NCBI GenBank assembly: GCA_037954325.1
Contig: JBBMNZ010000028.1
Coordinates: forward strand, 8,766,501 to 8,830,500
Direction: 5' to 3'
DNA from: Fistularia commersonii
Taxonomy: Eukaryota > Chordata > Actinopteri > Syngnathiformes > Fistulariidae
DNA: 64,000 nucleotides
Under the pieces are notes generated by a model. It searched no databases. It worked only from the letters and a program-made list of their open reading frames with translations, and was not told where the DNA came from. The translations under genes and the position numbers were made by a program. Of the stretch, positions 33,180-45,229 are shown piece after piece. Each line of letters begins with the position of its first letter. The stretch's first letter is position 1.

Positions 33180-33965
33180 TTCTGGCCGTGGAACAGTGGA
33201 CCAGCTCTATACCCTCAGCAGGGTCCTCGAGGTGGCATTGGAGTTTGCTCAACCAGTCTACATGTGTTTTGTGGATATGGAAAAGGCATTTGACTGTGCC
33301 CTGCGAGCAATCCTGTGGGGGAGTATGGGATACCCAGCCCCGTCATACGCAGGCTGTTCGGTCCCTGTATGATCCGTGTCAAAGCTTGGTCTGCATTGCC
33401 GGTAAGAGTTGGACTCTGCCAGGGCTGCCCTTTGTCACCGATTCTGTTCATAACTTTAATGGAAAGAATTTCAAGGTGCAGGCAGAGCGTCAAGGGGATC
33501 CAGTTTGGTGGCCGCAAGATCGAGTCACTGCTTTTTGCAGGTGATGTGTTTCTGTTGGGTTTTATCAGGCCACGATCTCCAGCTCTCGCAAGAGATCATG
33601 GCCTGATGAAGCCCACAGAACCGAGTCACACCCAAGTGGGAAGTGGCCGGGATGAGGATCAGCAGCTCCCAATCCGAGACCATGGTGTTCAACTGGAAAC
33701 GTGGGAATGCCCACTCCAGGTCGGGGAAGAGGTCCTGTCCCAAGTGGATGAGCTCAGGTACCTTGGCAGCGATGCTGACTCTGTGGCGGTCCGTCGTGGT
33801 GAAAAGGGAGCGGAGTCAAAAGGCGAAGCTCTCAATTTAGCGGTCAATCTACGTTCCCAACCTCTCCTATTTTCACAAGCTGTGAGTCGTGACCGAAAGA
33901 ACAAAATCACAGATTCAAGCGGCCGAAATGAGAGTCCTCCGCTGTGTGGCCGGACTCTCCCTTAG
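33180..33965 (+). pseudogene. Rex3 reverse transcriptase remnant
   Basis: The fragments in order are YVFCGYGKGIxL-like FVDMEKAFDCA (about 33268-33300, containing the first catalytic aspartate region), then RVGLCQGCPLSPILFI (33403-33450). Next come GIQFGGRKIESLLFAGDVFLLGF (33493-33561), and in other frames MRISSSQSETMVFNW, SQVDELRYLG and RSVVVKRERSQKAKLSI. The active-site FADD reads FAGD, so one catalytic aspartate is replaced by glycine. The longest open frame in the window (216 codons, 33315-33965) lies here but crosses frameshifts relative to the family. Confidence 0.88.
33564..33607. repeat. 16-bp inverted repeat inside Rex3
   Basis: ATCAGGCCACGATCTC (33564-33579) pairs with GAGATCATGGCCTGAT (33592-33607) with one mismatch around a 12-nt loop. 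In Rex3 relatives this position, just after the polymerase motif, has no such inverted copy. The right arm therefore looks newly made from the left. Confidence 0.8.
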
Positions 33966-34320
33966 AAATAGGGCGAGAAGTTCGGTCAACCGGGAGGAGC
34001 TCTGAGTAGAGCCGCTGCTCCTCCGCATAGAGAGGAGTCAGATGAGGTGGCCTCGGGCATCAGGTCAGGATGCCTCCATGGACGTCTCCTGGGGGAGGTA
34101 TTACGGGTATGTCCATTGGGGAGGAGACCACAGGGAAGACCAAGGACACGCTGGAGAGACTACGACTCCACGCTGGGGTCCCCCCAGAGGAGCTGGACCA
34201 TGTGGCCCGGGAGAGGGGGGGGGGTCTGGGCCTTACTGCTCCAGCTGCTACCCGTGTGACCCAACTCCGGATAAGCGAGGGAAGACGGACAATAGCTGCT
34301 GTGGTTAAGGTGATGCCTAG
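33966..34320 (+). pseudogene. Rex3 ORF C-terminal remnant
   Basis: Fragments in shifting frames match the Rex3 end: the nucleotide run CTCCCTTAGAAATAGGGCGAGAAGTTCGG, then GAGCCGCTGCTCCTCCGC, ATGAGGTGGCCTCGGGCAT, and peptides TGRRP-like GRRPQGRPRTRWRDYDS and PPEELDHVAREREG-like words. The same order appears on the minus strand at 13127-13550, which confirms one family at two places. Confidence 0.85.
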
Positions 34321-34340
34321 CATACAACATAAATAAATTG

Positions 34341-36223
34341 CTGTTTTGTTTCGTTTTTATTTTAAGAAGAACAGGAAAGATGAAAAGAAGAGATTGTCGA
34401 GATCATCAACAAGGTGTTCAGGTTTTTCAGATCTGGTACACCGATTGACGGTCTGTTCCAGAATAAGACATTTTATAGACTCCCCTTTGGCTGTAAAACA
34501 GCTTAAATTTGGGGGGTCAGAAACCCATTCATCCATTTTTAATCACTTCATTAGTTGTATGCAAAGCAAGAACAACACATGGTAACCAATTAAACTATAC
34601 ATTTAAATAAATATATCCACAAACAAACTAGTATATACTACCTAGTTCCCAAGAAAAAATGACTCACTGTTCATCCCCCCCATCCACGCGCCCCAGACAT
34701 CGACTCCCACTTTGTTCGTCTGCTTCACTCCCGCAGTGACACTTCAGTTAAATGAGCCGCGTGTCAGAAATGAATCCGACGCGGCGTCAGAATTGATCAG
34801 ATCCCCCTCCATGAAGGGATCAGTCAATATCGGTGTGTTGTTTTCTCACCCTTTTTTTTATTCGACGGTGCTTAAACACACTCCAGAGACGCAATGCTTC
34901 CAGAATAAGCCAGTGAATGAAGGGGCCGGGGGAGGTCGAGGGTGCTTCGGTTCCAGCTGATGATGGATTTGCTGTGTGAGGGGGATGGGGATGACATCCA
35001 AGCACCTGGTGCTATAACATATTTTCAGAAAATCTAAAAAAATTCTTTTTTTTTTCGTCTTTTGAATAAATATCATAATGATACACTGGAGGAAACCAAA
35101 CTGTAAACAGAAATGGGGGGAAAAATGAAGGATGAGCCCGACAGAGAGGAGGAAGACCTGCCTCCTCCCTCCATGCTCGCTAGGTCAGCTATAAATAGTA
35201 CAAGTCTCTACAACTGAGGCTAATCGCTGCAGATGGGTCGAGCGCGGCGCCGCGTTGGTAGCAGCGGTAGGGCGTGCACGTGGCTGCTGCGGCTGAGTAT
35301 GTAACCGCCCCCCTTCCCCTTCCCATCCCTGGCAAGGCCCGCCACCCAAACTGTCAACCGCCTCCCTTTACCACTCGAATGGAGAGCAAACTTCTCGGTC
35401 GGATAAACAGGAAGTGATATTTTTATAAATAAATTATTATAACAACATATTTTCATTGAGAGCGAAAAAGAGAGACTGAGAAAAAAAAATGAGTGCTGAT
35501 TCTTACTTACTAACATATTTCAACAGATTTCAGGAGAATAAAAAGAGCCAATGGGTGATGGAGATTTAAAATTAATTAAATCAATCAAAGAAATCAGTAT
35601 GGGGACAAGTGGTAAAATTTGTTCTGTTTTTTTTTGTTTAACAAAAGGGGAATGATGATGGGACAATCAATATATCAGTGTGTGTGTGTCTGTTGTCTGT
35701 TAAACCTAACAATGAATGAATATATGACTGAATGCTGCAAAATTTGTTATTACGCTGTCTCTCACGGCATCATTTTTTTTGACATGCAATGTCAGAGCTA
35801 TTTGAAATTCAAAAAACAAATAAACAAAAATAAACACTTGACAAATGCACTCAGAGAGCGTGAATGTGATTCAGCGCATATTTAAAGTCTCGCCCGTAAC
35901 ACATTGGCGTAATAACATTGTCACATCACCTTAATTACCGGAAGCGAATGCAAGCGTTGCCAGCTGGGCTGGCAGCCTCGATGTCTTGCGTCAGATTGTA
36001 GGATGCTGATTGAAATTTGGCAGTGCGTGCAATGAAGCGCTCACAGGAAATTCCCTTCACATTCTCCGATTGTAAGGAAAAACTAAATAACACCTCGGTT
36101 GAATATTTACAGAAAACCGACAGGATGTTTAGTGCTCACTGAGGTACTTCATTAAAACTCAGCATGTCATAGTCTTGTTCCACATAAATTCAAAAACAGA
36201 GGGAAAAAAACACCATCAGATGG
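34341..36223. other. Unique sequence, no gene recognised
   Basis: A/T-rich with several homopolymer runs (35046-35056 and 35624-35637). Around 35880-36070 the sequence is balanced and repeat-free. Frames are short and domain-free. Confidence 0.5.
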
Positions 36224-36268
36224 AAAAAAAAAAACAGAGGATTGCTAATTTTATCTGTTTTTTTTTTT
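36224..36268. repeat. 15-bp A/T-rich inverted repeat
   Basis: AAAAAAAAAAACAGA (36224-36238) pairs with TCTGTTTTTTTTTTT (36254-36268) around a 15-nt loop. The T run continues for a few bases beyond. An inverted pair of homopolymers can arise by chance more easily than the other hairpins here. Confidence 0.8.
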
Positions 36269-38399
36269 TTTTTTGTTTTGCGCTCGTCTAGTTTTTGTGA
36301 GAACCAAAGGATCAGTGGGAATGTATTTATCTTTATCGATGCAAATAAATCATCATTATTATTATCAAAATTAATAATAATTACATTCAAATGTTATCAT
36401 GGCAACTGGTGGTTTCTTCACTTCCAACAGGCTGTGGGGATCAATCCACAAGTGCTTCTCATCAAAGTGCTGGACAAATTGAAATGCATAAGAGGAACAG
36501 AAACTGCAGTGGGTGAGGATTTTTGGCTGGATGGGGTCATCCTGTTAACTCTGGGTCATTGGGAAACCAAAGTAAGTACTCGGGTCGCTCACCTGATGTG
36601 GCGTTTGAACAGAGGATTGTAGGGCTAAAGTGTTAGCACCCAGTGACACAACTACAAATGCTAACCAATGACACACAAATTAGCATAACAAACCCCACAC
36701 CTGTTGTCCAATTGCCATGATGATATTTGACCAGGAACTGTGTGACTGAGATCATTCACACTTAATTTTGATTATTATTATAATTATTATTTCGATTTCT
36801 AAGCAGCTTTGCCTCTCCTCCCCTTCCTCCTCTGAGATCTGACTTCTGATGCTTTTATTCCAGACAGAAAACGATGGCGACGACTCTCCGCTTGCACTTT
36901 AGTCTGCCTTCCCTGTGACAGAAAATAGAGAAGGTTCTGCATCCCCAACCTATTTCAATGAAAGCCCAAGCGCCTACAACTTTGCAAAAGAAACCGACAC
37001 AGACGTGAGCTACATTTTCCAGAAAACAAGTGTTCCCGCGTACCAGATGGTACAAAACATGTGCTACTCTGTGTGTGCATGTGTGTGTGTGTGTGTGTCC
37101 GTGTGCATAAACCAGAAAACACTGGGGATACAAAGGGCAGGCACAAGACTTTCAGGGATAAAGGCCTTGACGCCCTGCCACAGTGAAGTCCACAACGTTC
37201 AGGGAACCGAGGAGGTAAAAGCTCAGCGGGGAGTAAAACACATCCCCTCCCTAGATGTGCTGAATAATAGATCTGCCGAAGCGGCGGCGAACACGAATAT
37301 GAAAATATTTATAAACTGTAAGCTAAAAACATTATGCCGTCGCTCTGGAGTGCATTCCTTCACAGTTTATGTAGATTCCCCACGCCCACCCTCTCACCCC
37401 CATGCCATGGTTGCTTGTTTGCCTACTTGGCTACAAACAGCAGAAGGGGCCGCCGCGTGCCCTGCGGGCGCAGGAGTGTGCTGTGAACAGACTGGCGGTT
37501 GTAAATCGAAATCTGTGTTATGAGCGGAGGCGCGTTGGAAGTTGTTGTTTTTTTTTTCCGAAAACCCAGAGTGACACGATGAGAGGTTGGGTGAGGTAAA
37601 AGGGTGAGCGATGAGGGCGAGGACAGGATTTGTCTTTTAAACTGGTTTTAAAAAAGGGAAACTATATGTCACTTGCGTTCTCCAAGCCACATTGCAACAA
37701 GGAAGGTCAGACCCCCCTCCCCGGAGCTACTTTAGCGGTCCATCCGCTGAGCTTCATCCTGGGAACAGTGGTCTTCATCGCTTGACACAGTTGAGAGCAG
37801 CGGCGCCAGGTGTTTCAGCAGTATTTCGCGTCAACGACTTGAAAAATCAAACGGCATACAGGCCTGCAGCGGCTTGAGTCTGACGGAGGATAAAGCTGTA
37901 GCAAATCTCATCATAAAAAGAGGAGAAAGTCAGTCCATTTGCACCTGCTAAAGAGTCATGATGCACGCTGATAAAGTATTGATTGAGCTCCACGTTGGCA
38001 GAGTAACCCTGTGCCCGCGCTGCTCTGACATCTAGTGTCAGCCGCAAAGTGCGTTTTGTGCCGTAGCTGCTAAAATTCAAGCCGCAGGCAGAAATAAGCA
38101 TTTTTCTGTCCAGCTGACGGTGCTTTGGGTCTGAATCGCTCAGCTCGGTGAACGAAGAGACGCGAGCAGAGCTGCAGACTTTGAAACTCGGACTCGAGGG
38201 CCGAGGGTCTGATTCCGTGCTAAGCTGAGGGTGACGCTCATGGCTGGGTGAGTTTGGTACGCCTTTCGACACGAGCAGGAGACCGCTGAAAACATGGACC
38301 TACCGGAGTTTACTAAGGCCAAGCAACATCAGCTTCAGCTCAAGATGCCTGCTATTACATAAATTTCAAAATGTTCTTCCTAAGCCCGAGGTCAGTCAT
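36269..38399. other. Unique sequence, no gene recognised
   Basis: The plus-strand frame at 36915-37523 is open for 202 codons but passes through the (GT)n tract at 37071 and shows no domain. I regard it as chance. The part at 37680-38280 is GC-balanced and repeat-free. Confidence 0.45.
37071..37106 (+). repeat. (GT)n microsatellite, interrupted
   Basis: GT units with CAT and CC interruptions. Confidence 0.9.
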
Positions 38400-39030
38400 T
38401 TAGATATGATGGTTATCCAAACAGGATCAACGAAACATGTGTGATGGTTAACCCAACACAATGAAAATGTCTGATTGGTTAATTCACACGATCCATAAAT
38501 ACATGTATTGGTTATCCTAGCACGATCGACAAAACCGACGTGATGGTTAACCCAGCATGATCGAATAAGTTTGGTTGGATAACCCATCACAATCTATGAA
38601 CAGGTTAATGGTTATCACAACACAATCAATAGACAGATGTAGTAAACCTTATACAATCACTAAACAGGTGTGATAGTTAACCATAAACGATCCCTTAACA
38701 GGTGTGAAGGTCAACCTAATATAACCAATATACATGTGTGATGATCAATAATGGGATGTGCTGATTAACCCGTCACAATCAAATAAAAGTGGTTGGTTAG
38801 TCCAACAAGATCAAAACACAGGTGTGATGGTTAACACCATACGATCAGTAAATAGGTGTCATGGTTAACCCAACCCGAGCAGTTAACAGATTTGACAGTC
38901 AACCCAGAACAATCGTTAAACAGATGTACTGGTTAGTCCAACACAATCAGTCATCAAGTGGGATGATAAACTCAATATGATCAATTATCAGGACTAACAG
39001 TCTAACCAGCACAATCAATTAACTGATTAA
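38400..39030. repeat. Degenerate minisatellite, about 34-bp unit, about 18 copies
   Basis: The stretch divides into units close to TGATGGTTAACCCAACACAATC followed by AATAAACAGGTG. Good copies begin near 38437, 38538, 38668, 38826 and 38858. Each unit holds a GGTTAACC-like core and an ACAATC or ACGATC core, spaced by about 34 bases with indels. Copies are clearly diverged, so the array is old. There are no unique spacers, which excludes a CRISPR array. Confidence 0.88.
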
Positions 39031-40744
39031 TAACCTCTCTGCCTGGCGTCCCTGCTAACTAATACCAGGCTAAGCTAAGCGGCTGCCAGGGAGCAATAAA
39101 AGAAATTAGGAGGAAAACATGGATGATATGAGAGGAGAGATTAAACATGTGAAGTTCATTATGCTTTTCTAGGTAAGAAATGTCAAGAAATGTTGTAATC
39201 GTCGCATGAATGAAAATACAGCTCTCCCAGGACATCGACCCCTAAGTGTGTCTCTAGAGATTCCCAATCGGCCAGGTTTGTTTTCTTTCTTGTACCAGGC
39301 GTGAATCCTCACTCCTGCCCGTTTACAAAGCTGTGCCAGGTTCCTCTACACCGTCCGCCGCAACCACCCTGCTCCAGAATAGCCGATTCCCCCTCGGCAA
39401 CGTGCGCGACCGCACACATTCTCAAGTGATGCTGCTGCGGCGTGACGTGATAACACGACCGGGCGTCTCAGTGGAGGAGCCGCAGCGCTGGTAGTGACCT
39501 CAGGCCTGAGCTGCAGCTGGACCACATCCTCAGATGACTGCACAGAACTAACACAAAAGCTGGATTTTGCCTTTTTTTTCAAGCTGCAGTGAACTCACCA
39601 TCTCAGAGGAGGGTGCATACATGAGGTGACGGAGTGGCCGATCCTCTCATAAATCACAGTAATCAGATCAACCGGCTGAATTATCACTTTTATACACTAT
39701 TTTTTAAGGTTATTATCAGAGAGGAGTGACATCATCAGCTCTGCCCACCCCCAACAAAGAAATGTACTAACTGTGACCAATATGCCGTTATACGTGTCTC
39801 AAAATGAGTGTGTCGCACACGGGGGAGACAGATGGAAGTAGAAATTAGCGAGATAATTGCTGGAAAAGCTCTGGGTCTTCACTGAAGCCCAGGGCTCTGA
39901 TCATATGATCGTCTCCTAATGGGATAAAATGACCTGGAATGGTCTGAGCGGCGAGGTGACGAGGGCCCTTGTCCTTTATTTTAAAGAAATTTTAATGAGA
40001 CGGCGATGCCGGTCAATTTACGGTGAAGTAAAAATACTTGGAAAACGATCAAATATTCCGCTTAATTTAATTTGGTTTTCCAAGCCTGTGAAGTCGCCTC
40101 GTTTTAGTCACAGAAGTCGACACATGCTGAGCAAGGGGCCGTTCATTCCTTGATAAATTAATATGATAAAGCAAGAAAAGCGAGCGCCGTTCTATTCAAT
40201 ATACGTGACGACCATTCAAAAAGTTCCCGTCCAAACTATGGCGAGGAAGAGTTATGACAGGATACGGGTCGTATTTTGTGGGAAAATGTTAAATCAAGAT
40301 GCAAGTAACTTTAGAAGGACAAGGTGAGTCAAAACTTTTTCTGCCGATCTTTATAAATAAAACATTTTCCTGCAATCGATGGCTTGCCTGAGAATAAACG
40401 GTCAACAGGAGGTTGGACATGAGCACCTGGGTTGCCCCTGTTCCTGGTTTACTTCTGTTTCATCCTTGATAAAGTAAACCTTTTGCTGCCGAAAATCAGA
40501 TCCCACTGTGAAACCACGAGGTGAGGAAGAGGACGGATTAAATTAATTAAATTCCACCAAGGGTCAAACAGGACTAGATCGAAAGATGGCAGACATTGTT
40601 TATCATTTGAAGGCCCAGTCAATAGGAGGCGCGGCCCAGAACAGGAAGGGGTCGGTGTATTTTAAGAAGATTGTAGGACTTCCTCACCACATGCCAGAGA
40701 ACAAAACTGACTTGAAGGTAGATTCAGGTTTATTTCTTTGCTTT
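39031..40744. other. Unique sequence, no gene recognised
   Basis: Contains the repeat-free patch at 39925-40180 listed separately. A minus-strand frame at 39346-39582 has no domain. Confidence 0.5.
39925..40180. promoter_or_regulatory. Candidate conserved non-coding patch
   Basis: Repeat-free, balanced sequence with clustered AT cores (TTTTAATGAGAC at 39990, CTTAATTTAATTTGG at 40060, AAATTAATATGATAAAG at 40155). One 74-codon frame spans it without a domain. This is only a suggestion for comparison with other fish. Confidence 0.12.
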
Positions 40745-40870
40745 CCGTCTTCCTCCCACAGCCCCAAACCAGCCGGCGGGTTCATTGAAGACTCCAAACC
40801 CCCCCTGGCTGGGATTGGCTCCAACACACCGAGACCAAGAGTACAGATGTACTGACATTGAATGAATGAA
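40745..40870 (+). mobile_element. SINE fragment with internal deletion
   Basis: CTTCCTCCCACAGCCCCAAACC, then GGTTCATTGAAGACTCCAAA, then directly CCTGGCTGGGATTGGCTCCAAC and a tail GAATGAATGAA. The segment between the mid-body and the terminal GGATNGGCTCCA block is missing. Confidence 0.65.
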
Positions 40871-42479
40871 GTTCAGCTATGGACCAATGGAATTAACCAT
40901 TACATTGCGGATAAATCGTATCACAGCATCTTCTTAAGCCCGAGACAGAAGTTTTGTGCTGTGTCTTGAAATATTAAGCGGTACAAGATGCGGTGGACTT
41001 GCTCTGATTTGTCAAATTTTATTCCGAATGGTGGCAGTCGCCGTGATTCCAGCATCCATATTGTTAAAACCAGCGAAATGTTAAAATCTGCAGTACAATC
41101 CCTCCAGTCAACAGCAAGATAAATATAACTGCTTCTCTAACAAAGACAAAAGGTCCTTTTTACATCTGGTTCTTTATACGTATAACATAAATGTTTAATT
41201 TCCTCATGTTTCAACAGCCCTGGCCTACGGAGAAGCGAATTCCGATAAGTTTGGCATTTCTCCCGCCTCTGCTCCCGATGACAGGTGGCGCCCCCTGGTG
41301 GTCAAACAGGTTCGCTCTCTTACTAGCAACAACTATTTTAATCTTGAATCCAGAGATATAAAACAAAAAATAAGAAAACAACCATCTTTTCACTCTATCT
41401 AACAAGTTGATTGTTATTTACTTTTTCAACCGTGTTTTTTTAATGTGCCACAATCCCACAAAGACACCAAGAGAATACCTGATACATCAGTGCCTGGTTT
41501 CTTTTTTCCTCCAGTTTAAAACATTGATTCATGCTTTGCGTGACAGTTCAACCCCATCTGGCCTCAGGGAAATATCAAAAACATTATTCCAACACACTGG
41601 CAAATTTGCAAACATTTCTTTTCTAGTTGACCTCATGAATAATTGTTGGCAAAAAAAGTGATTCCTCTTAATTTGAAAACTTTCAGTCACTGCAAGAACA
41701 AATAAAAACATGGGAATTGAAGTTGAGTGAACCTGATGAAAAGTATCTAAACTCAAAAAAACATGGAATCACTTGTTCAAATGAATAATCGTTATCCAAT
41801 TTGAACAATAAACGGTGGTGAATTTAAAGCGTCGATAACTTTATACTAATGGAAGTCAAAGTTAATAGTAACGTTGGAGTAACAGCAACTGGATATTCCT
41901 CATCATTTTAACCACAACCTTACGGGACAAAGTAACCTTTCCAGGCCATTTCCCTTATACGAGCCATTTGCCCCACTTCGTGGACACTCCACATGCACGG
42001 CGTTCACTCCCTGCCGTGATTTTGCTCACAAGCGCTGGCTCTTAAATGAAACGGAGGAATCGGTGGGTAATTTTCAGCATCCTACCGAGCCAACACAGTA
42101 CATAAGAAGCAGCGCTTGTGGAAAACTGAATGTTGCCCTGACGACGCTTTCCATCACTTCCATCCCAGCAGCTTCGTGTTTGGTAACAGGGCACTTCAAT
42201 CCCGAAGCTGTTCCAACCCGGCGGCTGCCCCCGGCAACTTATGATTAATGCTCCCCGGTCAATCAACTTTTTTGAATTTTTCTGGTCGCCATGAGTTGGG
42301 AGATCAATGTGCGCCCGATGAGTGCGATCGCTCCGCCGAAGACACGACGAACCTTTAATTAACAATAAAAAGAAGCCCGGACCTCTGTGAACGTAAAGGT
42401 GCTCGTAGTAATTAAAACCGTCTGCTTCGCCCGTCGAGCCACGGTGTTGTTTGCGCTGCATGCAAGAAGGTGCAGACGG
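40871..42479. other. Unique sequence, no gene recognised
   Basis: Overlapping frames at 41407-41756 and 42042-42461 on both strands show no domain. The pair AGTGATTCC (41657) and GGAATCACT (41763) is a short inverted repeat about 100 bases apart, which alone is too little to call a transposon. Confidence 0.5.
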
Positions 42480-42960
42480 ATGCCTTTCCTATAAATCCGA
42501 CCAAAACATCATGTTGACCTGCTTCAATTAATATGCTAATGAGACCAATATAAAAGAGGGGTGATTTGTATTGAACGTAAAAACCCAGCAGATTATTATT
42601 TCAGACCCATAATGATTGCAAAGGTCTTTCTACCTTTTTTCCTTTTTTTATGTAATGGGCTTGAGGCATCTTGAATAATAGGGAGACATGATCAGCAATA
42701 TCTGGCTGCGCTGGGATCAAGCGATCCGTGCACGGCCGGACGCTTTGCAATATGGGGATTGTCTCAGAGGCCAGTGCGGATTTGCGTGGTGTGAAATTAA
42801 CTCCCAAGAAAAAAGTTTAAAAATATCTTTGTGCAGCTTGACTGCGGCGCAAGATAATTGGATGTTACATAATAATTAATGAAATCTGATTATTTTTCAT
42901 CTTCGAGTCAATCGACTGCGCAATAACTGGAGGAGCAATTGTTTCTATTGACCGGCAGGG
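42480..42960. promoter_or_regulatory. Candidate conserved non-coding patch
   Basis: A repeat-free block with TCAATTAATATGCTAATGAG (42524-42543), which contains an octamer-like ATGCTAAT, and CATAATAATTAATGAAATC (42869-42887). The sequence between 42670 and 42860 has balanced base use. It is the best enhancer-like stretch I see, but only by composition and motif content. Confidence 0.2.
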
Positions 42961-42981
42961 GATGCGTGTTGTCGCTGTTGT

Positions 42982-43145
42982 TGTCCATTCATTGTCTCTG
43001 CCGTTTATCCTACAATGGCAAAAGGGTCTGTGCTGGGCTGCAGCCAACCCAGGCATTTATTAGGAAAGACGTGATGTTTAACTTGAATGGCTTACCTGTC
43101 GATCACGGGGAAAAACACAGAGAAATCCAACCATTCACTCTCATT
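42982..43145 (-). mobile_element. Degenerate SINE 3'-half fragment
   Basis: GTCCATTCATTGTCTCTGCCGTTTATCC is the reverse complement of a decayed GGATAAACGGCAG...GGATGGA tail. GGGCTGCAGCCAACCCAGGC, CTGTCGATCACGGGG and AACCATTCACTCTCATT match middle blocks in the right order. Confidence 0.55.
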
Positions 43146-45229
43146 TAACTGAAAGGCAGGAAAACCTCCCCGCCTTTTTACATTCAGGTCAACGCTTATC
43201 ATCAACATCAAATCAAAATCTTACAACAAATTAAGAGGAGCTACACCTCCTCCCATACAGGACGATTTGGGAGGAATGTGTGAAATTAAAAAAAGGAACG
43301 TTAGACAAAATATGTAATATTTTACTGTAAATATTAGCTGTTTACTCAAGTTAGGGTCACAGGTCACAACCGTCCCGATGGTTACTTATGTCAAAAAAAG
43401 ACTAGGAATTCACTCTAACCCACTGGTTTTGGTGGATTTTTCTTAATGAGGACTGAAAGACTGGGGATCAGACATTTACCGAGCGCACATCAGAAGGAAA
43501 AAAAAAAACGACATGATCGGTCAAACCCCCCGAAGGCATCGAACAGCAACCAGAGCGGCCATGCCGACGAGAAACTCGACTGTTTGGAGGATAAACAAAC
43601 ATGGACGACGAAAGGTTGCCTGTCACAGTTATTCATACCGCTATCTCCTCTTTCTTCCATTAGTGTAGTTTGGCCTCTTCGGCCAACTCCTTCTTTCGCT
43701 GATTCCCACTGCCTTTGTCTTCTGATGTTACTTTCGGTCTCTTTTTCAGGGGTTTTGGCAATACTGTATGTGTTTGTAGTGCGGTATGTAAAAATTCAGA
43801 TTGCTTTATTGACTGCAAATGATCCTCGTGTCAGGTCTCTTCCCTTAACATCCTTCCCAATTGTGGGAGTGTACCACTCACTCACACAATAACACATTTC
43901 TGTGCCAACTAGCCACACCCACTGTTCCCCGAGTAGTGCTGACTACTGCCAACTCTGCCCAGCTGTGAATCCTGGGCAAAAAAGTCGACTAGTGTTTCCC
44001 TGGATTAGGACAAGACGTTGTAGACGTGAGTGTCTGTATGTGTGGTAGGAAGGCGGAGAGGGGGAGTGAATCAAATAAGTTGAAACAAATAATAGCAATC
44101 ATTCATGATGGCCTGTTAATTAAAAAGTCAAAGATTACTCAAACATGAAAAAAATAATGTATAATACAGATTAACTCGTGTTCTGTCATTACAATTATTG
44201 AGCGTTTCTGGTTGTGATTAATGAGAAAGGGCTCTACCGCTCCCGGATCCTTGAACCTCATCGTGATCATTTACGTCGGTATCGACGAGGGAGAGACGAC
44301 GGTCAGCCTGACGGGCTGAGGAACATGGTGTTTTGGGGCGGGTTGAAATGATCATCTGCCTTCGGCGTGAGGAGTCGAGAGAATAAACATGAATCATTTA
44401 GTCATTTGCGGATTCCTTCACCCCTGAAATGATTGTTTTTTATTTTTCTCCTGATTGTTTTCAACTTGATCGAGCCTGACAAGTATTGATTGCATTGGTA
44501 TGTGTTGTCTGACCCTCCTTTCAGGAAAAACTGCCTTCCATTTTGAATTTGATGCTTTGTTATTTTACGGTTTAGTTTTTCTGCAGGGTTGTCAAAATAA
44601 TGTTGAGTTTGGATTTTTTCTTTTTGTTTTTGCTTTTTAACATCATGACTTTAAAGGGAGTTGGTGATGCTGCACTTGTACATATTTCTATATCCAGAGT
44701 TTCATCAGTCACTTCGCGCCCCAGATGGTTCTCTGCCGGCTCAAAACACATAGATTATCGCATATAAATCAAATTAAAGAGCGAGCGGCAGGAGTAGCGG
44801 GAGCAACGGGGTTTTTATGCAACAGAGAGACAAATAGGAGGCCAGGAAACACTGGCAGCGGACTGAATAAAAGATGAAGCCGATGGGAGGGGGACAAGAA
44901 CAAGAAAGCAGTGGGGACAAAATATTATACGAACATAGCTGGGGGAAGAACGCCTCCCAAAAAGTCTTGAAGGCAGGGGGCACGGCGCACAAATCTCCAA
45001 AAATCCAACATCACACAGAGCACTGATACACCTCCATGTCGCCTTTGGCTGTGTTTGCATATGTAGCTCATTTGTTCTGCTAAAATGCTAATGTCGCTGC
45101 TTTGGCAAGATTCAGCCGGGGTCCAATTCGAGACGTGAGTTTCTTATTTCATCTGTCTACGCTTTCTATGTCCTACAATTTCTGTCTCAGGGTCAGAATG
45201 TTCTCCAACAATGCCAGCAGGTGGGCTTT
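43146..45229. other. Unique sequence, no gene recognised
   Basis: A plus-strand frame of 148 codons at 43446-43892 includes a hydrophobic run (LLMLLSVSFSGVLAILYVFV at about 43715-43775) but no recognisable family, and it has no obvious splice partners. Otherwise AT-rich and featureless. Confidence 0.45.

Larger units (their letters stand above)
32966..34340 (+). mobile_element. Rex3 (RTE-group) LINE, internally deleted
   Basis: The 5' part (about 32990-33130) contains GTGGGAGCCGGGCGGTGGCCGG and GGTCCGATCCTCGGCTGCAGAAGCTGGC, typical of the region before the Rex3 endonuclease. The endonuclease itself is missing, and the sequence jumps near 33150 to the reverse transcriptase. CAGGGCTGCCCTTTGTCACCG (33420-33440) equals, on the opposite strand, the Rex3 forward PCR primer site as I remember it from fish cytogenetics. 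The 3' end near 34255-34280 reads CCCAACTCCGGATAAGCGAGGGAAGACGG, the diverged tail. About 1.4 kb of an element usually above 3 kb is left. Confidence 0.92.

Noticed and set aside
33315..33965. Longest open frame (216 codons) as a host gene
   Set aside because: It is Rex3 reverse transcriptase sequence that crosses frameshifts relative to the family and has FAGD at the active site.
36915..37523. 202-codon frame as a gene
   Set aside because: It runs through a microsatellite, has no domain, and has no splice partners or codon signature.
38400..39030. CRISPR-like spacing of about 34-bp repeats
   Set aside because: Units are joined head to tail with no unique spacers, copies are strongly diverged, no cas genes are present and the genome is eukaryotic.
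41657..41771. DNA transposon suggested by AGTGATTCC/GGAATCACT
   Set aside because: Nine-base inverted pair only, no target duplication or internal similarity to a known family.
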